A stretch of 42,149 nucleotides of DNA from NCBI RefSeq assembly GCF_002160955.1, contig NZ_NFLN01000022.1, forward strand, positions 1 through 42,149, given 5' to 3'. Below the pieces are notes generated by a model that searched no databases, was not told where the DNA came from, and was given only the letters and a program-made list of their open reading frames with translations. Every line of letters begins with the position of its first letter. The first letter of the stretch is position 1. This DNA is from Gemmiger sp. An120 (GTDB taxonomy: Bacteria > Bacillota > Clostridia > Oscillospirales > Ruminococcaceae). Positions 25,575-33,862 of the stretch are shown here, piece by piece. The position numbers and the translations under genes were made by a program.

Positions 25575-25593
25575 GGTTGTGTTCCTCCTTCTC

Positions 25594-25866
25594 TTATTTC
25601 GTGGTCTTCGCGCCCGCGTGGCCCTTGAAGGTCCGGGTGGGGGCGAATTCGCCCAGCTTGTGGCCGACCATATCCTCGGTCACGTACACAGGCACGTGCT
25701 TGCGGCCGTCGTGCACGGCAAAGGTGTGGCCCACGAAGTCGGGGAAGATGGTGGAGGAACGGCTCCAGGTCTTGAGCACGCGCTTCTCGCCGGACTCGTT
25801 CATCTCACGGACACGCTTCAGCAGAACAGGCAGGACATAAGGTCCCTTCTTAACACTTCTACCCAT
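25594..25866 (-). CDS. rpsS: 30S ribosomal protein S19
   Basis: S19 is a 30S head protein next to S13. The 90-residue protein starts [20 protein letters not shown] and keeps [40 protein letters not shown] and [13 protein letters not shown]. Standard place between rplB and rplV. Confidence 0.98.
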   Translation of the reverse strand: MGRSVKKGPYVLPVLLKRVREMNESGEKRVLKTWSRSSTIFPDFVGHTFAVHDGRKHVPVYVTEDMVGHKLGEFAPTRTFKGHAGAKTTK

Positions 25867-25881
25867 GTTCCTTCTCCTCTC

Positions 25882-26712
25882 TTAACCGTTCGCGCGCTTG
25901 ACAATGAACTTGTCAGAGCGGTTGTGATGTTTGCGGGTCTTGTAACCCATAGCCGGCTTGCCCCAGGGGGTAACAGGGCCGGGACGGCCAACCGGGCTCT
26001 TGCCCTCGCCGCCGCCGTGGGGGTGGTCGCAGGGGTTCATGACGGAGCCGCGGACGGTGGGACGCCAGCCCATGTGGCGCTTGCGGCCAGCCTTGCCCAG
26101 GTTCACGTTCTCGTGATCCAGGTTGCCAACCTGGCCGATGGTGGCGATGCAGTTGAGAGGCACGTTGCGCATCTCGCCGCTGGGCAGACGCACCAGGGCG
26201 TAGCCATTCTCCTTAGCCATCAGCTGGGCCATGTTGCCGGCGCTGCGCACCAGCTGGCCACCCTTGCCGGGGTACAGCTCGATGTTGTGGATGGTGGTAC
26301 CAACGGGGATGTTGGCGAAGGGCAGCGCGTTGCCCGGCTTGATGTCGGCGTTGGGGCCGGCCATCACGGTGTCGCCCACCTTCAGGCCGTCCGGAGCCAG
26401 GATGTAGCTCTTGACGCCGTCTTCGTACTCGATCAGGGCGATGTGGGCGCTGCGGTTGGGATCGTACTCCAGGGTCTTGACAGTGGCGGGCACGTCAAAC
26501 TTGTTGCGCTTGAAGTCGATCACGCGGTACTTGGTGCGGTTGCCGCCGCCGTGATGGCGAACGGTGATCCGGCCGGTGTTGTTGCGACCGGCAGCCTTCT
26601 TCATAGGCTCCAGCAGGCTGCGCTCGGGCGCGACCTTGCTCAGCTGGCTGTAATCGGTGACAGTCATGCCGCGGCGGCCCGGGGTAGTCGGCTTATACTT
26701 TTTGATAGCCAT
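25882..26712 (-). CDS. rplB: 50S ribosomal protein L2
   Basis: L2 is needed for subunit association and peptidyl transfer. The 276-residue protein starts [20 protein letters not shown] and contains [40 protein letters not shown] and the functionally key [16 protein letters not shown] with its conserved histidine. A 73-base gap with a small hairpin separates it from rplW. Confidence 0.98.
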   Translation of the reverse strand: MAIKKYKPTTPGRRGMTVTDYSQLSKVAPERSLLEPMKKAAGRNNTGRITVRHHGGGNRTKYRVIDFKRNKFDVPATVKTLEYDPNRSAHIALIEYEDGVKSYILAPDGLKVGDTVMAGPNADIKPGNALPFANIPVGTTIHNIELYPGKGGQLVRSAGNMAQLMAKENGYALVRLPSGEMRNVPLNCIATIGQVGNLDHENVNLGKAGRKRHMGWRPTVRGSVMNPCDHPHGGGEGKSPVGRPGPVTPWGKPAMGYKTRKHHNRSDKFIVKRANG

Positions 26713-26769
26713 GGCTATTTTCTCCTTTTGATCTTATGAATTATTATCGGGGTCATATCCCCATAAGCA

Positions 26770-26783
26770 AGCCCTCGGGGGCT
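26770..26783 (-). other. Small hairpin between rplW and rplB
   Basis: AGCCC (26779-26783 region) and GGGCT (26770-26774) arms pair around a four-base loop three bases after the rplW stop codon; a TGCTTAT stretch follows. It resembles a weak terminator or processing hairpin within the operon. Confidence 0.45.
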
Positions 26784-26785
26784 CT

Positions 26786-27079
26786 TTATACCATGGACTC
26801 GAAGAAATCGATGCCCTTGGAATCCTGTTTCAGGGTCACGATGGCCTTCTTGGCAGCGGCGGTGTAGCCGGCATGCATGCCCTGGCGGCGGTAACGGCCG
26901 CGCACATTGATGGTGTTGACCTTGGCAACCTTCACGCCGAACAGGCTTTCAACAGCCTTGGCGATCTCAATCTTGTTGGCGTCGGTCGCAACCTTGAAGG
27001 TGTACTTCTTGCTGGCAATACCCTGCATCGAGTTCTCGGTAATGACAGGGGCCAGGATGATGTCTTGTGCAGCTTTCAT
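26786..27079 (-). CDS. rplW: 50S ribosomal protein L23
   Basis: L23 surrounds the tunnel exit and is the main docking site for trigger factor and SRP. The 97-residue protein contains DIILAPVITENSMQGI, KYTFKVATDANKIEIAKAVE, FGVKVAKVNTINVRGRYRRQ. The ATG overlaps the rplD stop by one base (TAATG). Confidence 0.97.
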   Translation of the reverse strand: MKAAQDIILAPVITENSMQGIASKKYTFKVATDANKIEIAKAVESLFGVKVAKVNTINVRGRYRRQGMHAGYTAAAKKAIVTLKQDSKGIDFFESMV

Positions 27080-27702
27080 TAGCCCAGAACCTCCTCGAGT
27101 TTTTTGGCAGCGTCCACGCTGATGATGAACTTGTCGGCATTCACGACGTCGTAGGTGTTCACGCTCAGAGCGGTGGTGGTCTTAACGCCGGGCACGTTGG
27201 CGGCGCTCTTGACGAACTTGGCGTCCACAGCGTCGTTCACGATCAGGGCCTTCTTGGAAGCGCCCACAGCGGCCAGCATGTTGACCACGGTCTTGGTCTT
27301 GTACTCCTCGCAGGCCAGCTTGTCGATCACGATCATGTCACCGGCCTGGGCCTTGGCGCTCAGGGCGCTCAGCACGGCCAGACGGCGGACCTTCTTGTTG
27401 ATGCGGTAGCTGTAATCGCGGGGCTTGGGGCCCAGGGCAACGCCGCCGTGAGTCCACTGCGGGCTGCGGGTGGAACCCTGACGGGCATGACCGGTGCCCT
27501 TCTGACGCCAGGGCTTGCGACCGCCGCCGGAAACCTCGCTGCGGGTCTTGGTGCTCTGGGTGCCCTGGCGCTGGTTGGCCAGGAAGTTGACGACCGCGAT
27601 GTGCACGGCCTTCTCATTGGGGGTGATACCGAAAACGGCGTCGGAAAGCTCTACGGTGGAAACCTTCTTGCCGTTCATATCCAAAACGTCAAACTGTGCC
27701 AT
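27079..27702 (-). CDS. rplD: 50S ribosomal protein L4
   Basis: L4 lines the exit tunnel with an extended loop and in E. coli represses the S10 operon by binding its leader. The 207-residue protein contains the loop RSEVSGGGRKPWRQKGTGHA, RQGSTRSPQWTHGGVALGPK, and the globular C-terminal half. If the leader at 28830-29148 is an autoregulatory RNA, this is the expected ligand. Confidence 0.97.
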   Translation of the reverse strand: MAQFDVLDMNGKKVSTVELSDAVFGITPNEKAVHIAVVNFLANQRQGTQSTKTRSEVSGGGRKPWRQKGTGHARQGSTRSPQWTHGGVALGPKPRDYSYRINKKVRRLAVLSALSAKAQAGDMIVIDKLACEEYKTKTVVNMLAAVGASKKALIVNDAVDAKFVKSAANVPGVKTTTALSVNTYDVVNADKFIISVDAAKKLEEVLG

Positions 27703-27716
27703 TGTGCTTTCCTCCT

Positions 27717-28349
27717 TTACGCCTTCACGCTGTCGCAGATGCAGACCACGGCGCCCTTGGGGCCGGGCACAGCGCCCTTGACGGCGATCAGATTATTTTC
27801 CGCGTCCACCTTGACGACGGTCAGGTTCTGGATGGTCACGCGCTCAGCGCCCAGGTGACCGGGCAGCTTCTTGCCCTTGAACACACGGCTGGGGGTGGAG
27901 CAGGCGCCCATGGAACCGGCATGGCGGGAAACGGGGCCGGTGCCGTGGCTCTCGCGCAGGCGATGGCCGTTCCAGCGCTTGATGGTGCCGGCGTAGCCCT
28001 TGCCCTTGCTGACGCCGACCACGTCGATGTGGTCGCCGGCGGCGAAGACGTCGGCCTTCAGGATGTCGCCCACGTTCACGGCGCTGATGTCAGCCAGACG
28101 GAACTCACGCAGGGTCTTCTTGGGGGCCACGTCGGCCTTGTCGAAATGACCCTTGGCAGGCTTGCTGACCTTGCGGGCGGCGATGTCGCCGAAGCCCAGC
28201 TGCACGGCCTGGTAACCGTCGCTTTCCACGGTCTTCTTCTGCACCACGGTGCAGGGGCCAGCCTCGATCACGGTGACGGGAACGACCTTGCCGTTCTCAT
28301 CGAACAGCTGAGTCATGCCCAGTTTCTTGCCGATGATACCTTTTTGCAT
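27717..28349 (-). CDS. rplC: 50S ribosomal protein L3
   Basis: L3 is an early assembly protein with a loop reaching the peptidyl transferase centre. The 210-residue protein starts [20 protein letters not shown] and keeps [13 protein letters not shown] and the [20 protein letters not shown] loop. It follows an unusually long, structured 168-base gap after rpsJ; AGGAGG precedes the ATG. Confidence 0.97.
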   Translation of the reverse strand: MQKGIIGKKLGMTQLFDENGKVVPVTVIEAGPCTVVQKKTVESDGYQAVQLGFGDIAARKVSKPAKGHFDKADVAPKKTLREFRLADISAVNVGDILKADVFAAGDHIDVVGVSKGKGYAGTIKRWNGHRLRESHGTGPVSRHAGSMGACSTPSRVFKGKKLPGHLGAERVTIQNLTVVKVDAENNLIAVKGAVPGPKGAVVCICDSVKA

Positions 28350-28517
28350 TTTCTTTTCCTCCTATAAGGTTATTGGTTGACGCGCTTTCGCGCCAACATG
28401 ACCTCTCCGCTGGGGAGCGGTGCTCGGGATCGGGTGTTTGCGAAGGGGCGCCGGGGTTTCCGGCAGTTGGCGGCTCGGCGGCTGCCCTTACCGATTAAGT
28501 AAGGCGCCCGTGCACGC
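28350..28517 (-). promoter_or_regulatory. Structured rpsJ-rplC intergenic region
   Basis: The 168-base gap between rpsJ and rplC is far longer than other gaps in the operon (mostly 10-30 bases). It contains at least two hairpins: 28376-28397 (GCGC stem with a GAAA-type tetraloop on the transcript, plus a four-bp lower stem) and 28407-28420 (CCGCT/AGCGG with a four-base loop). No good reading frame covers it. A regulatory or processing role is inferred. Confidence 0.5.
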
Positions 28518-28829
28518 TCACAGCTTGATCTCGATGTCCACGCCGGCGGGGAGCTGCAGGCCCATGAGGGCCTCGACCGTCTTGTTGGACGGCTTCAGGA
28601 CGTCCACCAGACGCTTGTGGGTGCGGGTCTCAAACTGCTCGCGGCTGTCCTTGTACTTGTGAACAGCGCGCAGGATGGTCACCACTTCCTTGTCGGTGGG
28701 CAGGGGAATCGGGCCGGACACGCGGGCGCCGGTGCGCTTAGCGGTCTCCACGATCTTCTCCGCGGCCGCGTCCACCAGCTGGTGGTCGTAGCTCTGCAAA
28801 CGAATCCTGATTTTCTCCTTGACTGCCAT
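28518..28829 (-). CDS. rpsJ: 30S ribosomal protein S10
   Basis: S10 is a 30S head protein that also partners NusB in antitermination. The 103-residue protein keeps [40 protein letters not shown] and [12 protein letters not shown]. It is the first gene of the super-operon. CAGGAGG precedes the ATG, and a leader of about 320 bases separates it from its promoter. Confidence 0.98.
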   Translation of the reverse strand: MAVKEKIRIRLQSYDHQLVDAAAEKIVETAKRTGARVSGPIPLPTDKEVVTILRAVHKYKDSREQFETRTHKRLVDVLKPSNKTVEALMGLQLPAGVDIEIKL

Positions 28830-29148
28830 TTTGTTCGCCTCCTGTTAAATTTTGGTGCCTAGGCGATCCGATAAACCACTGTACACAGCGCCGGGTGTTT
28901 CACGTTTTTGCATCAGAAAAGCCGGTGAACCGCTAGGCAGTTCCCCCGGACAGACCTGTAGCAAATTAAGTTGGACATTGGTTCGCACGGCAAGCCGGTG
29001 AGAACGTATCCCTTTGCTGTCAGTAATTCTTTCGCCCGGTTCTAGATCGGACATACTCCGCGGAAAAACCCGTATCGCTACGGCAACCTCCCGCATCATC
29101 GCATATCGTGGCCCCGTACCCCATTGTGCACGGGGTCCTTTGCAGCCG
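28830..29148 (-). promoter_or_regulatory. Long structured 5' leader of the S10 operon
   Basis: About 320 bases lie between the predicted transcription start and rpsJ. Visible pairings on the transcript: CCCCGT (29130-29135) with ACGGGG (29112-29117), in competition with GGGGT (29118-29122); CCGTA with TACGG around a GCGA tetraloop (29070-29083) inside an outer GCGG/CCGC stem (29061-29094); a long stem between 28980-28991 and 28921-28931; and CTAGGCA/TGCCTAG (28933-28939 with 28856-28862), close to the ribosome binding site. An open frame of 84 codons (28845-29099) also crosses it, ending just before that site. By analogy with E. coli, L4-mediated autoregulation is likely; the structure itself is not one I recognise. 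Confidence 0.65.
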
Positions 29149-29154
29149 AGGTTT

Positions 29155-29225
29155 ATTTTAGCACACACCGCCGGGTGTTGCAACCCCTTTTTGTAAAAAA
29201 GTTAGAATTTTTTTTGAGAATTTCT
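29155..29225 (-). promoter_or_regulatory. Main promoter of the ribosomal super-operon with UP-like element
   Basis: TTGCAA (29178-29183) and TAAAAT (29155-29160) are 17 bases apart on the minus strand. Immediately upstream (29184-29225) is a dense A/T tract with A8- and T6-type runs, the expected UP element for alpha-subunit contact at ribosomal promoters. Transcription should begin near 29148. Confidence 0.85.
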
Positions 29226-29257
29226 CCCTTTTGCGCAAACGGGCCCCAAACGGCCGG

Positions 29258-29305
29258 AAAAAGGCCGCCGGAAGCGGTTTTCTGCCCCTCCGGCGGCCCT
29301 TTTTT
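29258..29305. terminator. Bidirectional terminator after the LTA-synthase-like gene
   Basis: A perfect 10-bp stem (29263-29272 with 29289-29298) is flanked by TTTTTT on the plus strand (29300-29305) and by TTTTT on the minus strand (complement of 29258-29262). It ends the 29309-31204 gene and insulates the S10 promoter. Confidence 0.9.
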
Positions 29306-29308
29306 CTG

Positions 29309-31204
29309 TCAGCTGTACAGAATATTCCGGCTGTACTCCTCGCCGAACATCAGATCGTACTGGACGGTCCAGTATTTTCTCAGCAGCTCGTTGATCTGCC
29401 CTTCCGGCAGGCCCACGCTGCCGTCCGGGGCGATGGCATAGCCCCGGGCCAGGCCCCGGCATTCCGGCAGGGTGCTGTGCAGCCAGCTCATCCAGGCCGG
29501 CTGGGGCGCATCGTAGTAGGCGCCCAGCATAGGCAGCAGCATATAGGCGGTGGTGAGCGGCTCGGTGACCGCGTCCTTCTTGTCGTGGTTGCTCCAGATC
29601 AGGAACGGCACCTTGTACTTCTCCACCATCCGCTCCTGGTCGGGCAGGCCCAGATAACTGGCCGCCTTCTCGTTCACGTTGATGGTATCGTCATCGGCCA
29701 CGCCGGTCTGGTGATCGCCGAAGAACAGGACGATCACGTCCCGGTCCACCGTTTCCAGATAGTCGGTCAGGCGGCCCAGCGCCCGGTCGATGTCCCGCAT
29801 GTTGGTGGCCACCGTTTCCAGCAGGGCGGTCTCCTCCTTGTTGAGCTCCGGCACCTTGGCGGTGACCCGGTAGCCGTCCGGATAGATCCCCCCGGTATAG
29901 GACACGTGGTTCTGGATGGTGACGGTATGGATAAAGACGCCGCCGTCGGTTTTGGCGGTCTCTTCTTTATAGGTATCAATGAGCTTGTCGATGGTGCTCT
30001 TTTCGCTGATGTAGTCGCCGGCGTAGGTCGGGTCGGCAAAGTCCTCCATATCATAGAAGGCGTCGAATCCCATGTCCGCGTAGGCGTCCTCCCGGTCATA
30101 GAAGCTGCGCAGGTAGGGATGGATGGCCACGTTGGTGTAGCCCTGCTGCTTCAGGTAAAGCGGATAGCTGGCGAAGTCCTCGTGCATGTACTCGCTGTAG
30201 GCGGTGCTGCCCTGGGGCAGCAGATCGGTGCAGAAGCCGGTAAGAGCCGAAAACTCGATGTTGGCGGTGCCGCCGGTATAGCCCTCGCTGAGGAAATACC
30301 CGCTGACCCCTTCCCGGGACAGCCGGTCGAAGTTGGCGGTCAGATCCTGGGAGTACTCCCCGGGAATGACCCGTTCCAGATCAAACCAGCTTTCGGACAT
30401 GACCACCAGGATATCCGGGGTGGCCTGGGAATCCCGTTCCCCCGCCTGGGCGGCCATCTCCCCTGCCAGCTGCTCCACCGAGGTTTTCCGGTAGCCGGCG
30501 GGCGGGTCGATCTTCATATCCCCCAGCATATGCAGGAAGATGGGCACAAAGGTACCTTTATAATATTCGTCCGCCAGGCCGGTGGAGAAATACCCCAGCC
30601 CCCGGGCGCGCATGCTGGGCTCGTGCCAGATCTCCCGCACGGTGAACAGGCAGGCGCAGACCAGCGCCATCCCGCCGGACAGCGCCCGCAGCGCCCAGCC
30701 CCGGCCGCCCTTCGGCCAGGGAAGCCGCACAAAGGTGAGGGCCACGGTGACCAGGATCACCGCCAGCGCAAAGACTACCATCTCCCGGGTGATGGCGGGC
30801 CGCATCTCGGTGCCGATGGTGGCTGCGTCCCGCAGGATGAACAGATCACTGGGCACCACCGGCTCGTCCCGGTAGGAGAGTTTCAGATAATTGGAGATCC
30901 CGCCGGTGGCCAGAATGACCCCCATGATCCCGGCCGGCACAGCAGGCCGCCGAGTGAGCAGGGTAAGCGCCAGAAACAGCAGGGCCAGCGGCACCCAGCC
31001 CAGCAGCAGATTGGAAATCCGGCCGCTCAGATAGGTCAGGGTAACGGTAAAGGAGCGGATGCGGGTAAACTCGATCAGCACCTGGTACAGCAGGGGCACC
31101 CCGGCACAGGCCAGCAGGCTGATCACCGTACAGAGCACCGGCCGCGCCGCAAACCAGCGGCGCAGGCGTATCCAGGGGTTGCGGATCCGGGTAGATTGTT
31201 GCAT
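29309..31204 (-). CDS. LTA synthase family phosphoglycerol/sulfatase-like transferase
   Basis: A 631-residue membrane enzyme of the LtaS/alkaline-phosphatase superfamily. Five hydrophobic segments fill about residues 22-45, 62-84, 90-108, 142-158 and 172-187. The extracellular catalytic domain follows: VVMSESWFDL with metal-binding Glu271, GYTGGTANIEFSALTGF with the nucleophilic Thr313, and LFFGDHQTG with Asp/His ligands. Known members transfer glycerol phosphate from phosphatidylglycerol to lipoteichoic acid or related envelope polymers; which polymer applies here is unknown. AGGAGG-like GGAGG is rather far (15 bases) from the ATG. It follows RqcH on the same strand with an intervening hairpin. 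Confidence 0.9.
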   Translation of the reverse strand: MQQSTRIRNPWIRLRRWFAARPVLCTVISLLACAGVPLLYQVLIEFTRIRSFTVTLTYLSGRISNLLLGWVPLALLFLALTLLTRRPAVPAGIMGVILATGGISNYLKLSYRDEPVVPSDLFILRDAATIGTEMRPAITREMVVFALAVILVTVALTFVRLPWPKGGRGWALRALSGGMALVCACLFTVREIWHEPSMRARGLGYFSTGLADEYYKGTFVPIFLHMLGDMKIDPPAGYRKTSVEQLAGEMAAQAGERDSQATPDILVVMSESWFDLERVIPGEYSQDLTANFDRLSREGVSGYFLSEGYTGGTANIEFSALTGFCTDLLPQGSTAYSEYMHEDFASYPLYLKQQGYTNVAIHPYLRSFYDREDAYADMGFDAFYDMEDFADPTYAGDYISEKSTIDKLIDTYKEETAKTDGGVFIHTVTIQNHVSYTGGIYPDGYRVTAKVPELNKEETALLETVATNMRDIDRALGRLTDYLETVDRDVIVLFFGDHQTGVADDDTINVNEKAASYLGLPDQERMVEKYKVPFLIWSNHDKKDAVTEPLTTAYMLLPMLGAYYDAPQPAWMSWLHSTLPECRGLARGYAIAPDGSVGLPEGQINELLRKYWTVQYDLMFGEEYSRNILYS

Positions 31205-31226
31205 GATCGTTGACTTTTGCCTCCGT

Positions 31227-31258
31227 GCCGGCAGGGCAGCTTTCCGGTGCCCGCCGGC
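31227..31258 (-). other. GC-rich stem-loop between rqcH and the LTA-synthase-like gene
   Basis: GCCGGC (31253-31258 and 31227-31232) plus TGCCC/GGGCA arms form an 11-bp stem with one bulge, in the 87-base gap just before the start codon region. No T-run follows, so it may mark RNA processing or modulate read-through. Confidence 0.5.
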
Positions 31259-31291
31259 CGTTCGCGGTTGGGGTCCGGCAGAGAGCGCCCG

Positions 31292-33028
31292 TTATACCCG
31301 CAGTTTCTCCCGCAGGGCGGGGTCCGGGGTGATGTAGGCGGTCTCATAGGTGTCGTAGAGCACCATGCCGGGCTTCAAATCGCCGGTCTTGCGGATGTTG
31401 CGCACAAAGGTGTAGTCCACAGGGACCTTGGCGCCCCCTGCCTGGCTGGAGTGGAGCACCGCCAGCTGGGCAGCTTCTTCCCGGGTGGAGTCCGGGATGG
31501 GCTGGCCCTCGCTGATGACCACCGTGTGACTGCCGGGGGCGTTCTTTACGTGGAACCACAGATCCCGGCCCCGGGCGGTGTGCAGGGTGAGTTTGTCGTT
31601 CTGGGCGTTGTTGCGGCCCACCAGGATCAGGAAGCCGTCGGTGGAGCGGTACCGGAAGAAATCGGCAGGCTTCTGCTTTTTATCCCGTACCTTATAATAT
31701 TTCAGATAGCCCTGGCTTTTCAGCTCGGCCCGGATCTCGCCCAGGGCCTGCTCGCCGGAGGCGGTCTCCACCTCATAGACCACCGTCTCCAGATACTCGA
31801 TCTCCCGGGCCCCCTCTTCCAGCAGGCGGGCCAGCATTTTGGCGGCGGTCTGTTTCTTTTTGTATTCCTTGAAATATTTCTGGGCGTTGCCGCTGGGCGA
31901 CAGCCGCACGTCCAGGGGGATGGTCTCTTTCTGGCCGGTGTAGTAGTTGTCCACCGTGACGCTGGCCATCCCCCGCTCGATCTGCCACAGGTTGGCCTGC
32001 ACCAGTTCGCCCTTGATGCGCAGCTCGTCGCTGGCCTCGCTCTGGGCCAGTTCCTCGGTGCGGGCGGCCTGTTTGCGCACCGCCCGCTCGTGCAGGTTGC
32101 GCACCGTCTTGAGCAGGTCGCGGCTCTTCTGGCGCAGACGCTCGGCCCGGTCCTTGACCGCGTAGTAATCCTCCAGCAGGGCGCTGAAGTCCGGATAGGT
32201 ACGGCAGGCGTCGGGGCCGTACTGGGTCAGGGCGGTAAAGCTGAACTCCACCGGGCGGCCGTCCGGCGCCGCGGCGGCGGTGGGCACCCCACCGGCGGCG
32301 TGATCGTCCCGGATGGCGTCCAGCGCCGCGGCCAGGGCGGACTGCTCGGCGGCGGTGAGTTCATTGGCCGGGCGGTGGCTGTCCCCCAGTGCCCGAAAGG
32401 CGGCTTCCCGGCAGACCACCGGGCCTACCCCGCCGCAGCTTTTCATCAGCGCGTCGGCCACCGGCAGGTCCTTCTGCATGGCCAGCGCCACCAGCGCGGC
32501 GCTGCTTACCGAGAAGAAGTCCGGCCGGGCGGGCCGGGGCGGCATGGTGTAGGGCAGGCCGGGCAGCAGCTGCCGGATGGCGGAATCCTCAAAATCCACC
32601 CGCTTGAGGGCGTCCAGAATGCGGCCGTCCTGCACCAGCACCAGGTTGGAATAGCGGCCCATCAGTTCGGCGGCCAGGGTGTTTTTGACCAGGTCGCCCA
32701 TCTCGTTGACGCACTGGAAATCAAAAAAGACGATCCGTTCCCCCGGCTCCATCCGGATATCCAGCAGGCGGCCGCCGGCCAGGTGCTTGCGCAGCAGCAT
32801 GCAGAATCCCGGCGGGGTGGCCGGATTTTCAAAGCTCTCGCCGGTCAGGCAGACCCGGGCGGAGCCGCTGCGGGCGCTGAGCAGCAAGCGATAGGTATCG
32901 GTGCGGGTGCGCAGAAGCAGCAGCACCTCGTCCCGGGTGGGCTCGAAGATCTTGTCGATCCGGGAGTCCAGCAGAGTGGTTTTCAACTCGCGGGCGCAAA
33001 GCGCCAGCGTGGCGGCATCCAGAGCCAT
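31292..33028 (-). CDS. rqcH: RqcH / NFACT family ribosome quality control protein
   Basis: RqcH binds stalled 50S-peptidyl-tRNA complexes and recruits tRNA-Ala to add C-terminal alanine tails that mark the chain for degradation. Older annotations call it fibronectin-binding protein A. The 578-residue protein has the NFACT-N domain (MALDAATLALCARELKTTLL, MGDLVKNTLAAELMGRYSNL), a central coiled-coil region (about 270-420), and the C-terminal NFACT-R domain (LWFHVKNAPGSHTVVISEG, GGAKVPVDYTFVRNIRK). At the position of the catalytically needed Asp-Arg pair the sequence reads Glu97-Arg98. GAGGTGA precedes the ATG. Confidence 0.93.
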   Translation of the reverse strand: MALDAATLALCARELKTTLLDSRIDKIFEPTRDEVLLLLRTRTDTYRLLLSARSGSARVCLTGESFENPATPPGFCMLLRKHLAGGRLLDIRMEPGERIVFFDFQCVNEMGDLVKNTLAAELMGRYSNLVLVQDGRILDALKRVDFEDSAIRQLLPGLPYTMPPRPARPDFFSVSSAALVALAMQKDLPVADALMKSCGGVGPVVCREAAFRALGDSHRPANELTAAEQSALAAALDAIRDDHAAGGVPTAAAAPDGRPVEFSFTALTQYGPDACRTYPDFSALLEDYYAVKDRAERLRQKSRDLLKTVRNLHERAVRKQAARTEELAQSEASDELRIKGELVQANLWQIERGMASVTVDNYYTGQKETIPLDVRLSPSGNAQKYFKEYKKKQTAAKMLARLLEEGAREIEYLETVVYEVETASGEQALGEIRAELKSQGYLKYYKVRDKKQKPADFFRYRSTDGFLILVGRNNAQNDKLTLHTARGRDLWFHVKNAPGSHTVVISEGQPIPDSTREEAAQLAVLHSSQAGGAKVPVDYTFVRNIRKTGDLKPGMVLYDTYETAYITPDPALREKLRV

Positions 33029-33060
33029 GGTTCACCTCGCGATATAACAGGACAACGGCC

Positions 33061-33102
33061 AAAACGGGGCCGCGGGGACAGCATCCTGCCCCCACAGCCC
33101 CG
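33061..33102 (-). terminator. Terminator-like hairpin between Nif3-like gene and rqcH
   Basis: CGGGGC (33097-33102 complement) pairs with GCCCCG (33065-33070) and encloses a GGGG/CCCC inner stem; TTTT follows on the minus strand. It may attenuate transcription from the upstream genes into rqcH. Confidence 0.5.
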
Positions 33103-33109
33103 CAAGCCG

Positions 33110-33850
33110 TTACAGATACGTAAAGGGGTCCTTGCAGCGGCGGCTGCACAGCACCCGCACGCCGGGAAACTTCCGGGCCAGCTTGTCTGCCAGCACCGGC
33201 ACAATGGGCAGCTCGGTGGCGTAGTGCCCGGCCACCACCAGGCTGAGCCCTGCGTGGCGGGCGTCCAGCGCCGTATGATGCCCGGCCTCGCCGGTTACCA
33301 GCGCGTCCGCCCCGGCAGCCAGGGCCGCTTCCAGGAAGTCCCCGCCGCTGCCGCCCACCACCGCGACCCGGTTGATGGGCTTGCCCGCGTCCACCAGCTT
33401 CACATGCGCCCCCAGCACCTGGCGGCACTGTTCCGCCAGCAGGTCGGCGCTGGTGGTGCGCACCCGGCCGATCCGGGCCAGCTTGTCCAGCGGCTGTACA
33501 TCCTGCACCCCCAGCAGGCGGCACAGAATGTCGTTGACCCCGCCCTCGGCCGCGTCCAGATTGGTGTGGGCGCAGAGGGCGGAGATGTTTTTCTTGATCA
33601 GGCGGTAGGGCAGCGATCCCCGCGCCAGCGACCGCAGCGGTTTGAAGATCACCGGATGGTGGGTCACGATCAGCTGGCAGCCCTGGTACTCCGCTTCGGC
33701 GATGACCTCATCGGTCACATCCAGCGCCACCAGAATGCTGGTGACCTCCGCGCCGCAGTCCACCAGCAGGCCGGGGTTGTCCCAGCTTTCCGCCAGTTCC
33801 GGCGGGGCCAGCTGCTGCACATAGGTCAGGATCTCGTCCACACGGGCCAT
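33110..33850 (-). CDS. Nif3-like dinuclear metal center protein
   Basis: A 246-residue Nif3/YqfO family protein that forms hexamers with a dinuclear metal site; some members act as GTP cyclohydrolase-like enzymes but the general function is unsettled. Metal ligands are visible in IVTHHPVIFKP, ALCAHTNLDAAEGG, and GHYATELP near the C-terminus. ATG 33850 is used because AGGAGG is eight bases before it. The gene follows trmK by 12 bases; trmK-nif3 is a common pair in Firmicutes. Confidence 0.93.
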   Translation of the reverse strand: MARVDEILTYVQQLAPPELAESWDNPGLLVDCGAEVTSILVALDVTDEVIAEAEYQGCQLIVTHHPVIFKPLRSLARGSLPYRLIKKNISALCAHTNLDAAEGGVNDILCRLLGVQDVQPLDKLARIGRVRTTSADLLAEQCRQVLGAHVKLVDAGKPINRVAVVGGSGGDFLEAALAAGADALVTGEAGHHTALDARHAGLSLVVAGHYATELPIVPVLADKLARKFPGVRVLCSRRCKDPFTYL

Positions 33851-33862
33851 GCGGGCCACCTC

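Noticed and set aside
28371-28397. Hairpin after rpsJ as a terminator
   Set aside because: There is no T-run after it on the transcript and the operon plainly continues into rplC.
29061-29094. CCGTA/TACGG hairpin with five T residues as a premature terminator in the S10 leader
   Set aside because: The inner stem has only five pairs and the T-run can itself pair in an outer stem, so I kept it as leader structure. Attenuation there is possible but not shown.
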